From NCBI RefSeq assembly GCF_000282335.1, contig NZ_AKJM01000038.1:1-64000 (forward strand): DNA of 64,000 bases, given 5' to 3'. Under the pieces are notes generated by a model, which ran no database searches, was not told the DNA's origin, and was given only the letters and a program-made list of their open reading frames with translations. The stretch is from Pseudomonas sp. GM48 (lineage in GTDB: Bacteria > Pseudomonadota > Gammaproteobacteria > Pseudomonadales > Pseudomonadaceae). Positions within the stretch are counted from its first letter, which is position 1. The number at the start of each line of letters is the position of its first letter. Positions 44,293-53,817 of the stretch are shown one piece after another. A program made the position numbers and the translations under genes.

Positions 44293-45669
44293 TCAGGCGT
44301 AGTAATCGACCGCGCTGGAGCCGATCACGCTGGTGGTATTGGCAGCCACCTCAGCAATGCCCGGAGCCATGTCGTCATCCATTGAATCGAGGCGACCGCC
44401 GCTGGTGCTGGTCCGCCCGCTTTGACTTTGCCGGGCTTGTTCCTGACCTTGCTGCGAACCACGGGACTGGTCCGAAACGTTGACATCGACCTGCCCCATG
44501 CCCTGCTGCGCAAACATGTCGCGCAAGCGATGCACCTGGCCGTCCAGCGCCTCACGGACCCCCGGATGCGCACTCATGAACGTGACCTGAGTCTGCTGGT
44601 CGGGAACCATGTTCACCCGAATGTCCAGACGCCCAAGCTCAGCGGGCTGCAACTGGATGTCCGCGGCCTTGAGATTGGCACTGGACAGGTACATGACCCG
44701 GTTCACCACCTCTTCGGTCCAGCCGCTCTGGTGCATGGCGATCGGCTGGTTCACCGGCAAGGCATTGGCGGTCTTCGGTGTGGCCGCCTGGGTCAGCGCT
44801 GCCAGGCGGTTGGCGAAATCATCGACACGGGTGTCGCTGCTGGCGGATTTGAGGTCCTTCAGACCGTCATCGATCAACCCGCTGAACGCCTTGTCGTCGC
44901 CCTGGCTGGTGCTGTTCTTGTCAGACTGAACATCCAGCATGGCCGCCATGCCGGCGGTAAAGTTTTGCGCCGATGTCAGCTCACCGTCAGCCTGGGCTTG
45001 CGCCTGTGTCGGAGCAGCCTTGGGCTGCGCCTGACTGGTGGCCGATACGTGACCGCTCTGCTCCATCGCCAGGCGCACTGCCGGCAATGCATCGAGAGGA
45101 TCGGTCGAGGGATCGAAATCGCCATCGGTCATGGCCAGTGCCGGCGCAGCTGTAGCTGTCGCTGTAGTCGACGCCGTAGCAGCTGCGGCAACCGGCGCTT
45201 CAACGGCAGGCTGCACGGTGTCGGCAACGACGGGGGCTACCGGTGCCGGCACTACAGGCTGAAGGACTTGCTGCAAAGAAGGATCAAGAGCCGGATCGAG
45301 CGGCGCGGCATCCACGACCGGAGTCTGATCGGCGTCTGACGCTTTATCGTCGGCGGACTTGTCGTCAGCCTGCACCGGCGCGTCGGCAGGCAAGGATTTG
45401 CCGCCATCGGCAACCACCGGTTCCCCGGCGGCAGATTTGTCGTCGCCAGCGTCTGTTTTTCCGGCGACATCAGCGGTTTTGTCGCGACCCGGCTTGCCCG
45501 AGGCATCCGCCAACGCACCGGGCTTGTTCTGGGCCTGATTGGCATAGACATGCGCGAAGCTTGCGGCCTTGTCCCCGGGCTCAGCGACCAGCGCCGGAGG
45601 ATTGGCGGAGGCGGCCTGAGTCTTGGCCTGCCTGGAGGCCTGAAGCAGAATATTGGGGGTAACGGGCAT
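44293..45669 (-). CDS. fliK: Flagellar hook-length control protein FliK
   Basis: A 458-residue secreted ruler. The first 300 residues are disordered and rich in Ala, Asp, Lys and Pro. The C-terminal Flg_hook domain contains LQPAELGRLDIRVNMVPDQQ, TQVTFMSAHPGVREALDGQV and RLRDMFAQQGMGQVDVNV, the family signature. It acts with FlhB to switch export from hook to filament. It follows the HptB-like gene after 100 bases and has its own sigma-54 type element. Confidence 0.94.
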   Translation of the reverse strand: MPVTPNILLQASRQAKTQAASANPPALVAEPGDKAASFAHVYANQAQNKPGALADASGKPGRDKTADVAGKTDAGDDKSAAGEPVVADGGKSLPADAPVQADDKSADDKASDADQTPVVDAAPLDPALDPSLQQVLQPVVPAPVAPVVADTVQPAVEAPVAAAATASTTATATAAPALAMTDGDFDPSTDPLDALPAVRLAMEQSGHVSATSQAQPKAAPTQAQAQADGELTSAQNFTAGMAAMLDVQSDKNSTSQGDDKAFSGLIDDGLKDLKSASSDTRVDDFANRLAALTQAATPKTANALPVNQPIAMHQSGWTEEVVNRVMYLSSANLKAADIQLQPAELGRLDIRVNMVPDQQTQVTFMSAHPGVREALDGQVHRLRDMFAQQGMGQVDVNVSDQSRGSQQGQEQARQSQSGRTSTSGGRLDSMDDDMAPGIAEVAANTTSVIGSSAVDYYA

Positions 45670-45719
45670 GAAACGGTCTCCGCTGCACGGGGCTCGTAAG
45701 TACAGTTGGAAGAATTAAC

Positions 45720-45735
45720 TGCAAAGGTCGAGCCA
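45720..45735 (-). promoter_or_regulatory. Sigma-54 type promoter for fliK
   Basis: On the minus strand, TGGCTCGACCTTTGCA matches TGGCAC-N5-TTGCA with one mismatch, and GG and GC are ten bases apart. It lies 51 bases upstream of the fliK start, in the gap after the HptB-like gene. Confidence 0.7.
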
Positions 45736-45769
45736 GTTTCACTCGAAGGAGATCAAACGCAGCGAATAC

Positions 45770-46132
45770 TCAGATTTTCGCCGGGCAACGCTGTCGTTCA
45801 GCTTCGTATTGAGGCCGGATACCGGCGAACTCGCGGTCGATTTCACGGACCAGTTCCTGAACGGCGGCCCATGGCAAATCTTTGGCCTGCTGTTCAAGTT
45901 GATGGCATAGCTCGGCCAGCCTGAGTGCGCCCATGTTGCTGCAGCTGCCTTTGAAGCTATGGGCGGTTTCAACGAGTAGTGCGGCACTGTCAGCCGTTCT
46001 CACAGCCGCTCTCAGGACTTTCAGGCGCTCTTCGGAGTCCGCAAGAAAGACATCCAGCAGTTCCGGATAGCCGTCTTCCATCACTTCGCGCAATGCACTC
46101 AGCACGTCGCGATCCACATGTTTGTCGTCCAC
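45770..46132 (-). CDS. hptB: HptB-like histidine phosphotransfer protein
   Basis: A 120-residue Hpt domain. The phosphorylatable histidine is H58 in ETAHSFKGSCSNMG, and the four-helix bundle is evident (for example LAELCHQLEQQAKDLPWAAV). In P. aeruginosa, HptB receives phosphate from hybrid kinases and passes it to the receiver of HsbR; the same three partners are encoded here in a row. It ends the module, 100 bases before fliK. Confidence 0.85.
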   Translation of the reverse strand: MDDKHVDRDVLSALREVMEDGYPELLDVFLADSEERLKVLRAAVRTADSAALLVETAHSFKGSCSNMGALRLAELCHQLEQQAKDLPWAAVQELVREIDREFAGIRPQYEAERQRCPAKI

Positions 46133-46147
46133 TTGCTCACTCCCTGA

Positions 46148-47869
46148 TCAAGAATGCGCGGAGTATGCCTGAGCGTCCCAGATAAACTCCACGCGTGCAC
46201 TTCGACCATCGTCGGTCCAGCGGGCATTACGCCCCAACTGGCGGATCAGACTGACCCCACGTCCCGACAGGCGGATGTCATCCACCGGCCTTGCCATCAC
46301 CCGCTGGACATCAAAACCCTTGCCGCTGTCTTCGATGTGAATCTTCAGGCAACCGCCGTCGTCTGTTGGTGTCACCTGAAAATGCAACCGAACATAGCCT
46401 TCCTGCAGCTCGTCCAGCCGGGTATTGCGCTCTTCATAATACCGCGCAAACCCCGAGGCATCGCGCTTGAGGTTCGAATCCAGCCCCAGTACGCCATGCT
46501 CCAGCGCATTGGAATAGAGTTCCGCCAGCACACTGTAGAGCGCTCCGCTTTGCGCCCGAAGGCCATGGACCTCAAGCAACAATTGCAACAGATAGGGTAA
46601 TGGATTGAATCGCTTGAGCGTGGCGGCGCGAAACTCGAAACTCACCGACCAGTCCAGCGGACAGGACTGGCCGCTGTCGGAGTAGACCAACGCCGGCGCA
46701 GTGATCTGTGCCGGCTCCAGCAGGCTGATCTCGACCATGCTGACATCGTCGCGGGCTTCTCCGCCGAAATGACGCAGCGCTTGCTTGATCTCTTCGAACA
46801 ACGCATCCGGATGGCGATTGGCGGCAAACACCTGCTGCAATCGCCGCACGCCAAACAACTGATCATTGGCGTCGCAGGTGTCGATCACGCCATCGGACAG
46901 GAGAAACACCCGATCCCCGAGCGCCATGGGAAACACCTCGGTACGCTCATCGAAGGATTCCGGGCTCAGCACCCCCAAAGGCAGGTGCCGCGCCGGCAGA
47001 GGGGTGCGCTCGCCACTGGCAATGCGGTGCAGGTAACCGTCCGGCATTCCGCCGTTCCAGACTTCCACTGAACGACGCTGAAAACTCAGGCACAACATCG
47101 TGGCACAACAGAACATGTCCACCGGCAGGATGCGCTTGAGCTTGGCATTCATCTCGCGCAGGGTTTCTGCCAGGCCGTAGCCCTTGGTGGTCATCCCGTA
47201 GAAGACTTCGGCCAAGGGCATGGCGCCCACCGCCGCCGGCAAGCCGTGGCCGGTAAAGTCGCCCAGCAACACATGCATGTCTCCGGCCGGCGTGAACGCG
47301 GCCAGCAACAGGTCGCCGTTGAACAGCGCATAGGGCGATTGCAGATAACGGATATTCGGAGCGGCATTCAGGCAGCCCGAGTGCGCCACCTTGTCGAAAA
47401 CAGCCTTGGCCACGCGCTGCTCGTTGAGCAGGTAGTCGTGATGCCTGGCGATCTGGTCACGCTGTTGCAGCACGGTATCTTGCAAGCGTCGCAAGCGATC
47501 CATTGCCTTGATCTTGGCAGCGAGAATCACCTGGTTATAGGGTTTCGCCAGAAAGTCGTCACCGCCGACCTCCAGACAACGGGCCAGGGCTTCACTCTCG
47601 GACAACGAAGTGAGGAAGATGATCGGCACCAGGGTTTCCCCGGCCAGGGCCTTGATTTGCCGGGCCGCCTCGAAGCCGTCCATGACCGGCATCATCGCAT
47701 CCATCAACACCAGGTGCGGTCGTTGCTGGCGAAACGCGTCGACCGCTTCGATGCCGTTGGCCGCCGTCAGCACTTCGTGCCCCTGGCGGCGCAGGATGCT
47801 CGACAACAGCATGCGATCGGCGGCGCTGTCCTCGGCAATCAGGATCGTCAGCGGCTCCTGTGGCTGCAT
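46148..47869 (-). CDS. hsbR: HsbR-like response regulator with PP2C phosphatase and anti-sigma kinase domains
   Basis: A 573-residue three-domain protein. The receiver has acidic IAED and phosphorylated D57 in LVLMDAMMP. A SpoIIE-type PP2C phosphatase domain (about 190-390) includes HVLLGDFTGHGLPAAVGAMP and VFLLSDGVIDTCD. The C-terminal HATPase_c anti-sigma kinase domain includes AELYSNALEHGVLG and HIEDSGKGFD. In P. aeruginosa such a protein phosphorylates or dephosphorylates the STAS partner HsbA, depending on HptB input. I chose the ATG at 47869; a TTG at 47878 overlaps the HsbA-like stop. The protein name is by domain layout and synteny. Confidence 0.88.
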   Translation of the reverse strand: MQPQEPLTILIAEDSAADRMLLSSILRRQGHEVLTAANGIEAVDAFRQQRPHLVLMDAMMPVMDGFEAARQIKALAGETLVPIIFLTSLSESEALARCLEVGGDDFLAKPYNQVILAAKIKAMDRLRRLQDTVLQQRDQIARHHDYLLNEQRVAKAVFDKVAHSGCLNAAPNIRYLQSPYALFNGDLLLAAFTPAGDMHVLLGDFTGHGLPAAVGAMPLAEVFYGMTTKGYGLAETLREMNAKLKRILPVDMFCCATMLCLSFQRRSVEVWNGGMPDGYLHRIASGERTPLPARHLPLGVLSPESFDERTEVFPMALGDRVFLLSDGVIDTCDANDQLFGVRRLQQVFAANRHPDALFEEIKQALRHFGGEARDDVSMVEISLLEPAQITAPALVYSDSGQSCPLDWSVSFEFRAATLKRFNPLPYLLQLLLEVHGLRAQSGALYSVLAELYSNALEHGVLGLDSNLKRDASGFARYYEERNTRLDELQEGYVRLHFQVTPTDDGGCLKIHIEDSGKGFDVQRVMARPVDDIRLSGRGVSLIRQLGRNARWTDDGRSARVEFIWDAQAYSAHS

Positions 47870-47874
47870 GGTAA

Positions 47875-48183
47875 TCAACTGATGTCGAACAGCTTGTCGA
47901 AGTTGGAAATGGCGAGGATTTTGCGCACGTCGGTACTGCTGTTGATGACGCGCACATCGGAATCATCGCCACCGGCGTGATCGCGTAGCAACAGCAGCAT
48001 GCCCAGGGCCGAGCTGTCGAGGTAGGTGGCGTCTTTCAAATCGACGACTATCGAACTCGGCAACTTGCCGTTGGGGCGCTCATAAGACTCACGAAATTCC
48101 TGATGCTTGGCGTAATCGAATCGTCCTTTGACCGATATCGTCAGCTTTTGTCCATCGGGTGAGACTTCTGTAACAACTGGCAT
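47875..48183 (-). CDS. hsbA: HsbA-like STAS anti-sigma-factor antagonist
   Basis: A 102-residue single STAS domain. The phosphorylation site is in ATYLDSSALGMLLLL (Ser57 or Ser58), and the N-terminal strands read LTISVKGRFDY. In P. aeruginosa, HsbA alternates between binding the anti-sigma factor FlgM and a diguanylate cyclase according to its phosphorylation, thereby choosing swimming or biofilm growth. No cyclase gene is present in the window. The HsbR-like gene follows after five bases. Confidence 0.87.
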   Translation of the reverse strand: MPVVTEVSPDGQKLTISVKGRFDYAKHQEFRESYERPNGKLPSSIVVDLKDATYLDSSALGMLLLLRDHAGGDDSDVRVINSSTDVRKILAISNFDKLFDIS

Positions 48184-48282
48184 GTCATGGCTTCCTTGTC
48201 ATTGGTAAACCTGCTTGTACAAGGTTTAGCAGTTGGTAGTGGTTGGGGCAAGGCTGGAAATATGTGGAGTCAGCGAGATCGC

Positions 48283-48366
48283 TTTCGCGGGCAAGCCACG
48301 CTCCCACAGGATTTGCGCCATTTCAAAGTTGGCGAAAAACCTGTGGGAGCGTGGCTTGCCCGCGAT
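48283..48366. repeat. Everted REPIN with CGTGG arms
   Basis: The arms TTCGCGGGCAAGCCACGCTC and complement GAGCGTGGCTTGCCCGCGA face outward around a 34-base spacer. This arm variant (GCCACGC) differs from those elsewhere in the window. It lies in the 212-base gap between fliJ and the HsbA-like gene, the only sizeable gap in this part, and so splits the fliE-fliJ unit from the signalling module. Confidence 0.85.
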
Positions 48367-48395
48367 GAATGATAACGCCGTCCACCTGATTCAAT

Positions 48396-48845
48396 TCAAT
48401 ACTGATCCTGCCGCGGTAAGCGCTGAGATAATTCGTCCAACAACTTTTGCTCACGCTTGTCTTCAAGCGCCCGCGCTTCATCGGCATAGCGCTGAACCAG
48501 CTTACGCAAACCTTCGACCCGGGCAAACGCCTGCTGCCAGGTTTCCCGAGCCTTGTTCAGATTGTTCTGATGCCAGGCCAGGCTTTGCCGCTGCTGGTCG
48601 ATGGCCGTGCCCAATTGCGCGAGAAAGCCCTGATAACCCAGCAGCCACTGGCCCGAGACGCCGCCACTGCCGCGTACGATCCATTGTTCCTGATAGTCGA
48701 GACGGAAGGCTTCGAGGTCGGCGAGTTTACTTTCCGCCAGGCGAACCTGTCCTTGAAAATGTCCCAGGCGCTGGACTGCGGTTTTCTCGGCCTTTTCAGC
48801 CATTTCCACCACAGGCGCCAGCCTTCCTGCCCGACTCTGGGCCAT
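48396..48845 (-). CDS. fliJ: Flagellar export chaperone FliJ
   Basis: A 149-residue coiled-coil protein of the flagellar ATPase complex. The helices are rich in Gln, Leu and Arg (for example QRLGHFQGQVRLAESKLADL and ALEDKREQKLLDELSQRL). It starts seven bases after fliI ends and is normal length for the family. It is the last gene of fliE-fliJ. Confidence 0.92.
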   Translation of the reverse strand: MAQSRAGRLAPVVEMAEKAEKTAVQRLGHFQGQVRLAESKLADLEAFRLDYQEQWIVRGSGGVSGQWLLGYQGFLAQLGTAIDQQRQSLAWHQNNLNKARETWQQAFARVEGLRKLVQRYADEARALEDKREQKLLDELSQRLPRQDQY

Positions 48846-48851
48846 GACCGC

Positions 48852-50219
48852 TTAACCGCCTGCCGCGGGCGCGAAGATCGAGGCGAGATACGCTTCGCTT
48901 TCGCCCAGGCTGATGCTGTCGTTGAGGCCCTGGCGCAGGTACTTGACCAATTGCGGCTGCAGGGAAATCGCCAGATCGGTCTCACGGTCGCCGCCGGCGA
49001 CATAGGCGCCAACACTGATCAGGTCGCGGCTTTGCTGGTAACGCGACCACAGTTGCTTGAAGTACTGTGCACGGGTCATATGTTCCGGCGATACCACCGC
49101 CGGCATGACCCGGCTGATGGACGCCTCGATATCAATGGCCGGGTAATGCCCTTCCTCGGCCAGGCGCCGGGACAACACGATGTGTCCGTCGAGCACGCCC
49201 CGCGCCGAGTCGGCAATCGGGTCCTGCTGGTCATCGCCTTCGGACAACACGGTGTAGAACGCCGTGATCGAGCCACCGCCCTTCTCCGCGTTGCCGGCCC
49301 GCTCCACCAGTTTCGGCAGCTTGGCGAACACCGATGGCGGATAGCCCTTGGTCGCCGGCGGCTCGCCGATGGCCAGGGCAATTTCCCGCTGGGCCTGGGC
49401 GAAACGGGTCAGGGAGTCCATGAGCAGCAGGACATTCTTGCCCTTGTCGCGGAAATACTCGGCAATGCGCGTGCAATACATCGCGGCACGCAGACGCATC
49501 AGGGGCGCATCGTCCGCCGGGGACGCCACCACCACCGAACGCTTGAGCCCTTCTTCGCCGAGAATATGCTCGATGAATTCCTTGACCTCACGACCCCGCT
49601 CACCGATCAGCCCGACGACGATGATGTCGGCCTCGGTGAAGCGCGTCATCATCCCCAGCAACACCGATTTACCGACACCGGTACCGGCAAACAGGCCGAG
49701 CCGCTGACCACGACCGACCGTCAACATGCCGTTGATGCAGCGGATACCGACGTCCAGCGGCTCGCTGATCGGCTCACGCTTGAGCGGGTTGATGGTCGGG
49801 CCATCCATCGGCACCCAGTCCTCGGCCTTCATCCCGCCCTTGCCGTCCAGTGCGCGACCGGCACCGTCGAGTACCCGCCCGAGCATGCTCATGCCCATGG
49901 GCAGGCGACCGGTATCCGCCAGGGGTACCACTCGGGCGCCGGGTGCGATACCGGCAACACTGCCGACTGGCATCAGAAAGACTTTGCTGCCAGAGAAACC
50001 CATGACCTCGGCTTCCACCTGCACCGGGTGATAGCTATCGTCATTGATGACCATGCAACGGCTGCCCATGGCGGCGCGCAGGCCCTCGGCTTCGAGGGTC
50101 AGGCCGACCATGCGTAGCAGGCGGCCCTCAAGGATCGGTGCGCCCTCCAGTCCCGTGGCCTCGGCGTAGCTGCCCAGGCGTTTGGCGAAACTGGTGCGTT
50201 CAAGGCGCATCAGGCGCAT
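48852..50219 (-). CDS. fliI: Flagellum-specific ATPase FliI
   Basis: A 455-residue AAA-type ATPase homologous to the F1 beta subunit. It has Walker [16 protein letters not shown] (about residues 176-190), the [15 protein letters not shown] segment, Walker [21 protein letters not shown], and [14 protein letters not shown]. The start overlaps fliH by 20 bases. Two starts three codons apart (50219 and 50210) are possible. It energises export with FliH and FliJ. Confidence 0.96.
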   Translation of the reverse strand: MRLMRLERTSFAKRLGSYAEATGLEGAPILEGRLLRMVGLTLEAEGLRAAMGSRCMVINDDSYHPVQVEAEVMGFSGSKVFLMPVGSVAGIAPGARVVPLADTGRLPMGMSMLGRVLDGAGRALDGKGGMKAEDWVPMDGPTINPLKREPISEPLDVGIRCINGMLTVGRGQRLGLFAGTGVGKSVLLGMMTRFTEADIIVVGLIGERGREVKEFIEHILGEEGLKRSVVVASPADDAPLMRLRAAMYCTRIAEYFRDKGKNVLLLMDSLTRFAQAQREIALAIGEPPATKGYPPSVFAKLPKLVERAGNAEKGGGSITAFYTVLSEGDDQQDPIADSARGVLDGHIVLSRRLAEEGHYPAIDIEASISRVMPAVVSPEHMTRAQYFKQLWSRYQQSRDLISVGAYVAGGDRETDLAISLQPQLVKYLRQGLNDSISLGESEAYLASIFAPAAGG

Positions 50220-50997
50220 CCGGTTCTGGCGCGGCAGCCGGTTTGCTGTCGGTCGGCAACTCCAGGCTCAGGTCCGGCGCGGCCGGGTGCAAGGACTGCT
50301 CGTGCAACTGATCGAACAGCTTGTCCATCACCCGCGCAACGCGGGTTTCGACTGTGGCGTCGATGCGACTGTGTTCTGTTTCGACCCGGCAACCGCCGGG
50401 CAACAACGATTCGTCCTCGACGATGCGCCAGGTTTCTTCATGGCGTTCGCGAAGGGCTTTGACTTGTTCGAAATCCTGCGGATGGATGTACAGCCGCACA
50501 TTACCCACGCCCAAAGGCAAGAGCTTGAGGGCTTCACGCATGACGTGTTCGATCTGCGTCGAATCGATGGCCAGTTCGCGCTGGATCACCTGTCTGGTGA
50601 TGTGTTGCACGAGGTCGACCAGGGATTTTTCGATCTCGGTATCCTGCTCGGCGATGGGCTCGAACAGGTGCGCCATCAGTTGCTCCAGACCGGCGATCTT
50701 GGCAGCCAGCGCTACTTCGGCTTCCTGGCGAACCTTGAGCGTGGTGCTGTGGAAACCTTCCTTCTCGCCCACCGCGAAGCCTTCGTTGTAGGCTTCCTGA
50801 CGAATGCTTTCGAGCTCTTCGAGGGTCAGCGGCTGGACTTCCTCCAGCGGCACTTCCTCCATCTCCGGCGGTTCGGGTTCCGGCTCAGGTTCCGGCTCGG
50901 GTTCCGGGGGATCGAAACTGGGCAGCGCCCAGGACTCGAAGCCACCGACATCCCTGGCCCGGATCAGGTCAGTGGGTGCATCATCATTCTTGACCAT
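50200..50997 (-). CDS. fliH: Flagellar export regulator FliH with a Pro-Glu repeat
   Basis: A 265-residue ATPase regulator. The N-terminal region holds an unbroken Pro-Glu run ([16 protein letters not shown], residues 30-45) encoded by a simple repeat. The central helical part has GxxxG-like spacing and Glu/Ala-rich coils, followed by the C-terminal FliI-binding domain ([39 protein letters not shown]). It lies four bases after fliG and overlaps fliI by 20 bases. Confidence 0.93.
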   Translation of the reverse strand: MVKNDDAPTDLIRARDVGGFESWALPSFDPPEPEPEPEPEPEPPEMEEVPLEEVQPLTLEELESIRQEAYNEGFAVGEKEGFHSTTLKVRQEAEVALAAKIAGLEQLMAHLFEPIAEQDTEIEKSLVDLVQHITRQVIQRELAIDSTQIEHVMREALKLLPLGVGNVRLYIHPQDFEQVKALRERHEETWRIVEDESLLPGGCRVETEHSRIDATVETRVARVMDKLFDQLHEQSLHPAAPDLSLELPTDSKPAAAPEPDAPDAP

Positions 50998-51001
50998 GGC
51001 G

Positions 51002-52021
51002 TTAGATCATTTCCTCGCCGCCCTTGCCGCCGAGAACGATTTCTCCGGCTTCGGCCATACGGCGGGCGATGGTGAGGATTTCCTTCTGCGCGGTCTCCAC
51101 GTCGCTGACGCGCACCGGGCCTTTGGCTTCCAGGTCGTCGCGCAACAGTTCGGCCGCACGTTTGGACATGTTCTTGAAGATCTTCTCCTTGACGCCTTCG
51201 TCCGAGCCCTTGAGGGCCAGCACCAGCACATCGGAAGACACCTCGCGGAGCAGCGCCTGAATCCCGCGGTCGTCGACGTCGGCCAGGTTGTTGAAGACGA
51301 ACATGAGGTCTTCGATCTGACCGGACAGGTCTTCGTCGACTTCGCGAATCGAATCCATCAGTTGACCTTCGATCGAGCTGTCGAGGAAGTTCATGATGTC
51401 GGCCGCACGCTTGATGCCACCCAGGGTGGTGCGCGAGGCATTCGAATTGCCGGAGAACTGTTTCTCGAGAATCTGGTTGAGTTCTTTCAGGGCCGCTGGC
51501 TGTACGGTGTTCAGCGAGGAGACCCGCAGGATGATGTCCAGTCGAACCTTGTGGTCGAAATTGCCAAGGACTTCACCGGCCTGGTCCGGATCGAGATACG
51601 CCACCACGATTGCCTGGATCTGCGGGTGCTCATAACGGATCACATCGGCGACGGCACGCGGCTCCATCCACTTCAGGCTGTCGAGGCCGCTGGTGTTGCC
51701 ACCGAGCAGGATGCGGTCGATCAGGCCATTGGCCTTGTCTTCGCCCAGGGCCTGGGTGAGCATTTTGCGCACATAGTCGTCGGAGCCGACGCCCAGGCTG
51801 GTCTGGTCGCCGACGATATCGACGAACTCGCTCATCACCTGCTCGACCTGCTCGCGGTGCACATTCCCCATCTGGGCCATGGCCACACCCACGCGCTGAA
51901 CCTCTTTCGGGCCCATGTGGCGCAGCACCTGGGCCGCGTCGGTGGAGCCCAGGGACAGCAACAGGATTGCGGCCTTGTCGACCTTGGACAGTTTGGCGGC
52001 AACGGCTCGGTTATCACTCAT
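51002..52021 (-). CDS. fliG: Flagellar motor switch protein FliG
   Basis: A 339-residue rotor protein. The N-terminal domain includes AAILLLSLGSTDAAQVLRHM, the middle domain includes the EHPQ motif in RYEHPQIQAIVVAYL, and the C-terminal torque domain carries charged residues in VLALKGSDEGVKEKIFKNMS and LLRDDLEAKGPVRVSDVE. It overlaps fliF by eight bases. Confidence 0.97.
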   Translation of the reverse strand: MSDNRAVAAKLSKVDKAAILLLSLGSTDAAQVLRHMGPKEVQRVGVAMAQMGNVHREQVEQVMSEFVDIVGDQTSLGVGSDDYVRKMLTQALGEDKANGLIDRILLGGNTSGLDSLKWMEPRAVADVIRYEHPQIQAIVVAYLDPDQAGEVLGNFDHKVRLDIILRVSSLNTVQPAALKELNQILEKQFSGNSNASRTTLGGIKRAADIMNFLDSSIEGQLMDSIREVDEDLSGQIEDLMFVFNNLADVDDRGIQALLREVSSDVLVLALKGSDEGVKEKIFKNMSKRAAELLRDDLEAKGPVRVSDVETAQKEILTIARRMAEAGEIVLGGKGGEEMI

Positions 52022-53801
52022 CTGCGTTAATCCACTCTTTCACGACCTGGGCCACACGACCCGGATCTTCTGCCACCAGACTCTTGATTGCGTTCAACTG
52101 AGCGTCATAGCCTTCGCTCGGGCTCGGCAGCAGAATGCTGGTCGGGCCACCGAGGCTGACACGGTCGTTGGCCAACTCGCCATCCAGACCGCCCATGCCG
52201 CCCAACTCGACGTCGCTACCGATACCAGCCAACTGTTTGCCTTTGCCGCCGCCGGTGATGTTGTTGAGCACCGGACGCAGCACGCCGAACACCAGCACCA
52301 GGATGAACAGCACACCCAGCACTTGCTTGACGATGTCCCAGAACCACGGCTGGGAGTAGAACGGAATATCGGCAATCACCTCACCGCGCTCGGCGGAGAA
52401 CGGCATGTTGATTACGCTGACACTGTCACCACGGCTGGCATCGAAGCCGACCGCGTCCTGAACCAGACGAGTGAAACGCGCCAATTCATCTGCGCTCCAC
52501 GGCGCACGGGTGGTTTCGCCATTGGCCGGGTTGATCTTGACCTGATCGTCGACCACCACCGACACCGACAGGCGATTCAATCGCCCCTGTTGCTGCTTGG
52601 TATGGCTGATGGAACGGTCGAGTTCGAAGTTTTTGGTGGATTGTTGACGCTTGTCCGCCGGGTACGGTGCGAGCATTGGCTGACCGGTGGCCGGGTCCAT
52701 GATTTGCTGGCCGTTGGCATCGATCAGCGGCTGGCCTGGCTGCACCATGCCGGCCGACGCGGTGGCGCCGCCAGTGGTTTGCGGCGCGGAGGCCGGCGAT
52801 GGCGGCTGGTTGCTCAAGGCACCCGGCACACCTTGCGGTCCGTTGCTGGCGGTACGCTGTTCGTTGACCGACTGTTCGCTGCGCAGGGCAGGCTGGTCCG
52901 GATTGAACTGCTCGGAAGTCGACTCGACGGCGCTGAAGTCCACGTCGGCCGAGACTTCGGCCTTGTAACGATCGTTGCCCAATACCGGCTGCAGGATGTT
53001 GTGCACACGCTGGGTGAGCATGCTTTCCATGCGACGGCTGTAGTCGAACTGCTTGCCGGCCATGGTCAGTTCGGAGTTTTCCGCCTGATCCGAGAGCAGG
53101 TTGCCCTTCTGGTCGACGACGGTGATCTGCGACTTGCTCAGCTCGGGAACGCTGGTCGCCACCAGGTTGATGATCGCCACGACCTGGCCTGGTTCGAGGG
53201 AGCGACCGGAATAGAGCTCAACCAGGACCGAAGCGCTAGGCTTGCGCTCGTCGCGCACGAAGACCGAACTTTTCGGGATCGCCAGGTGCACACGGGCACC
53301 CTTGACGTTGTTCAGGCTGGAAATGGTGCGGGCCAGTTCGCCTTCGAGGCCGCGACGATAACGGGTCGCTTCCATGAACTGACTGGTGCCCAGCCCCTGT
53401 TCCTTGTCGAGGATTTCAAAACCGATGTTGCCATCGCTGGGAGTGACACCAGCAGCCGCGAGCTTGAGACGCGCACGGGACAGGTCATCGGCCTTGACCA
53501 GCAAGGCACCGGAATTGGGTTCGACGGTGTACGGAATATCGGCGGAGGCCAGGGTCTCCATGACCTGCTTGGCGTCCATGCCGGCAAGGCTGCCGTACAG
53601 AGGCCGGTAGTCCGGCTGTTGAGACCACAACACCACGGCAAAACCAATCGCCACGCTCGCAGCCAGGCCGACCAACAGGCCCACCTGACGCAACATGGTC
53701 ATCTCGGAGAGGTTTTCCAGGAAGGACAACCCGAACAGCGGCGGCTTGCCGTCTATCGAAGTTGCCTTGGCCGGAACGTTATCGGCGACTGCTTCTGCCA
53801 T
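52014..53801 (-). CDS. fliF: Flagellar MS-ring protein FliF
   Basis: A 595-residue ring protein. It has two membrane helices (about residues 38-58, LVGLAASVAIGFAVVLW, and about 455-475, WDIVKQVLGVLFILVLVFGV) around the ring-building domains (SLNNVKGARVHLAIPKSSVF, VVAIINLVATSVPELSKSQI). The FliG-binding tail includes DPGRVAQVVKEWINADE. The FliG gene follows with an eight-base overlap, and fliE lies 16 bases upstream. Confidence 0.97.
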   Translation of the reverse strand: MAEAVADNVPAKATSIDGKPPLFGLSFLENLSEMTMLRQVGLLVGLAASVAIGFAVVLWSQQPDYRPLYGSLAGMDAKQVMETLASADIPYTVEPNSGALLVKADDLSRARLKLAAAGVTPSDGNIGFEILDKEQGLGTSQFMEATRYRRGLEGELARTISSLNNVKGARVHLAIPKSSVFVRDERKPSASVLVELYSGRSLEPGQVVAIINLVATSVPELSKSQITVVDQKGNLLSDQAENSELTMAGKQFDYSRRMESMLTQRVHNILQPVLGNDRYKAEVSADVDFSAVESTSEQFNPDQPALRSEQSVNEQRTASNGPQGVPGALSNQPPSPASAPQTTGGATASAGMVQPGQPLIDANGQQIMDPATGQPMLAPYPADKRQQSTKNFELDRSISHTKQQQGRLNRLSVSVVVDDQVKINPANGETTRAPWSADELARFTRLVQDAVGFDASRGDSVSVINMPFSAERGEVIADIPFYSQPWFWDIVKQVLGVLFILVLVFGVLRPVLNNITGGGKGKQLAGIGSDVELGGMGGLDGELANDRVSLGGPTSILLPSPSEGYDAQLNAIKSLVAEDPGRVAQVVKEWINADE

Positions 53802-53817
53802 GACTCAATCTCGTCCT

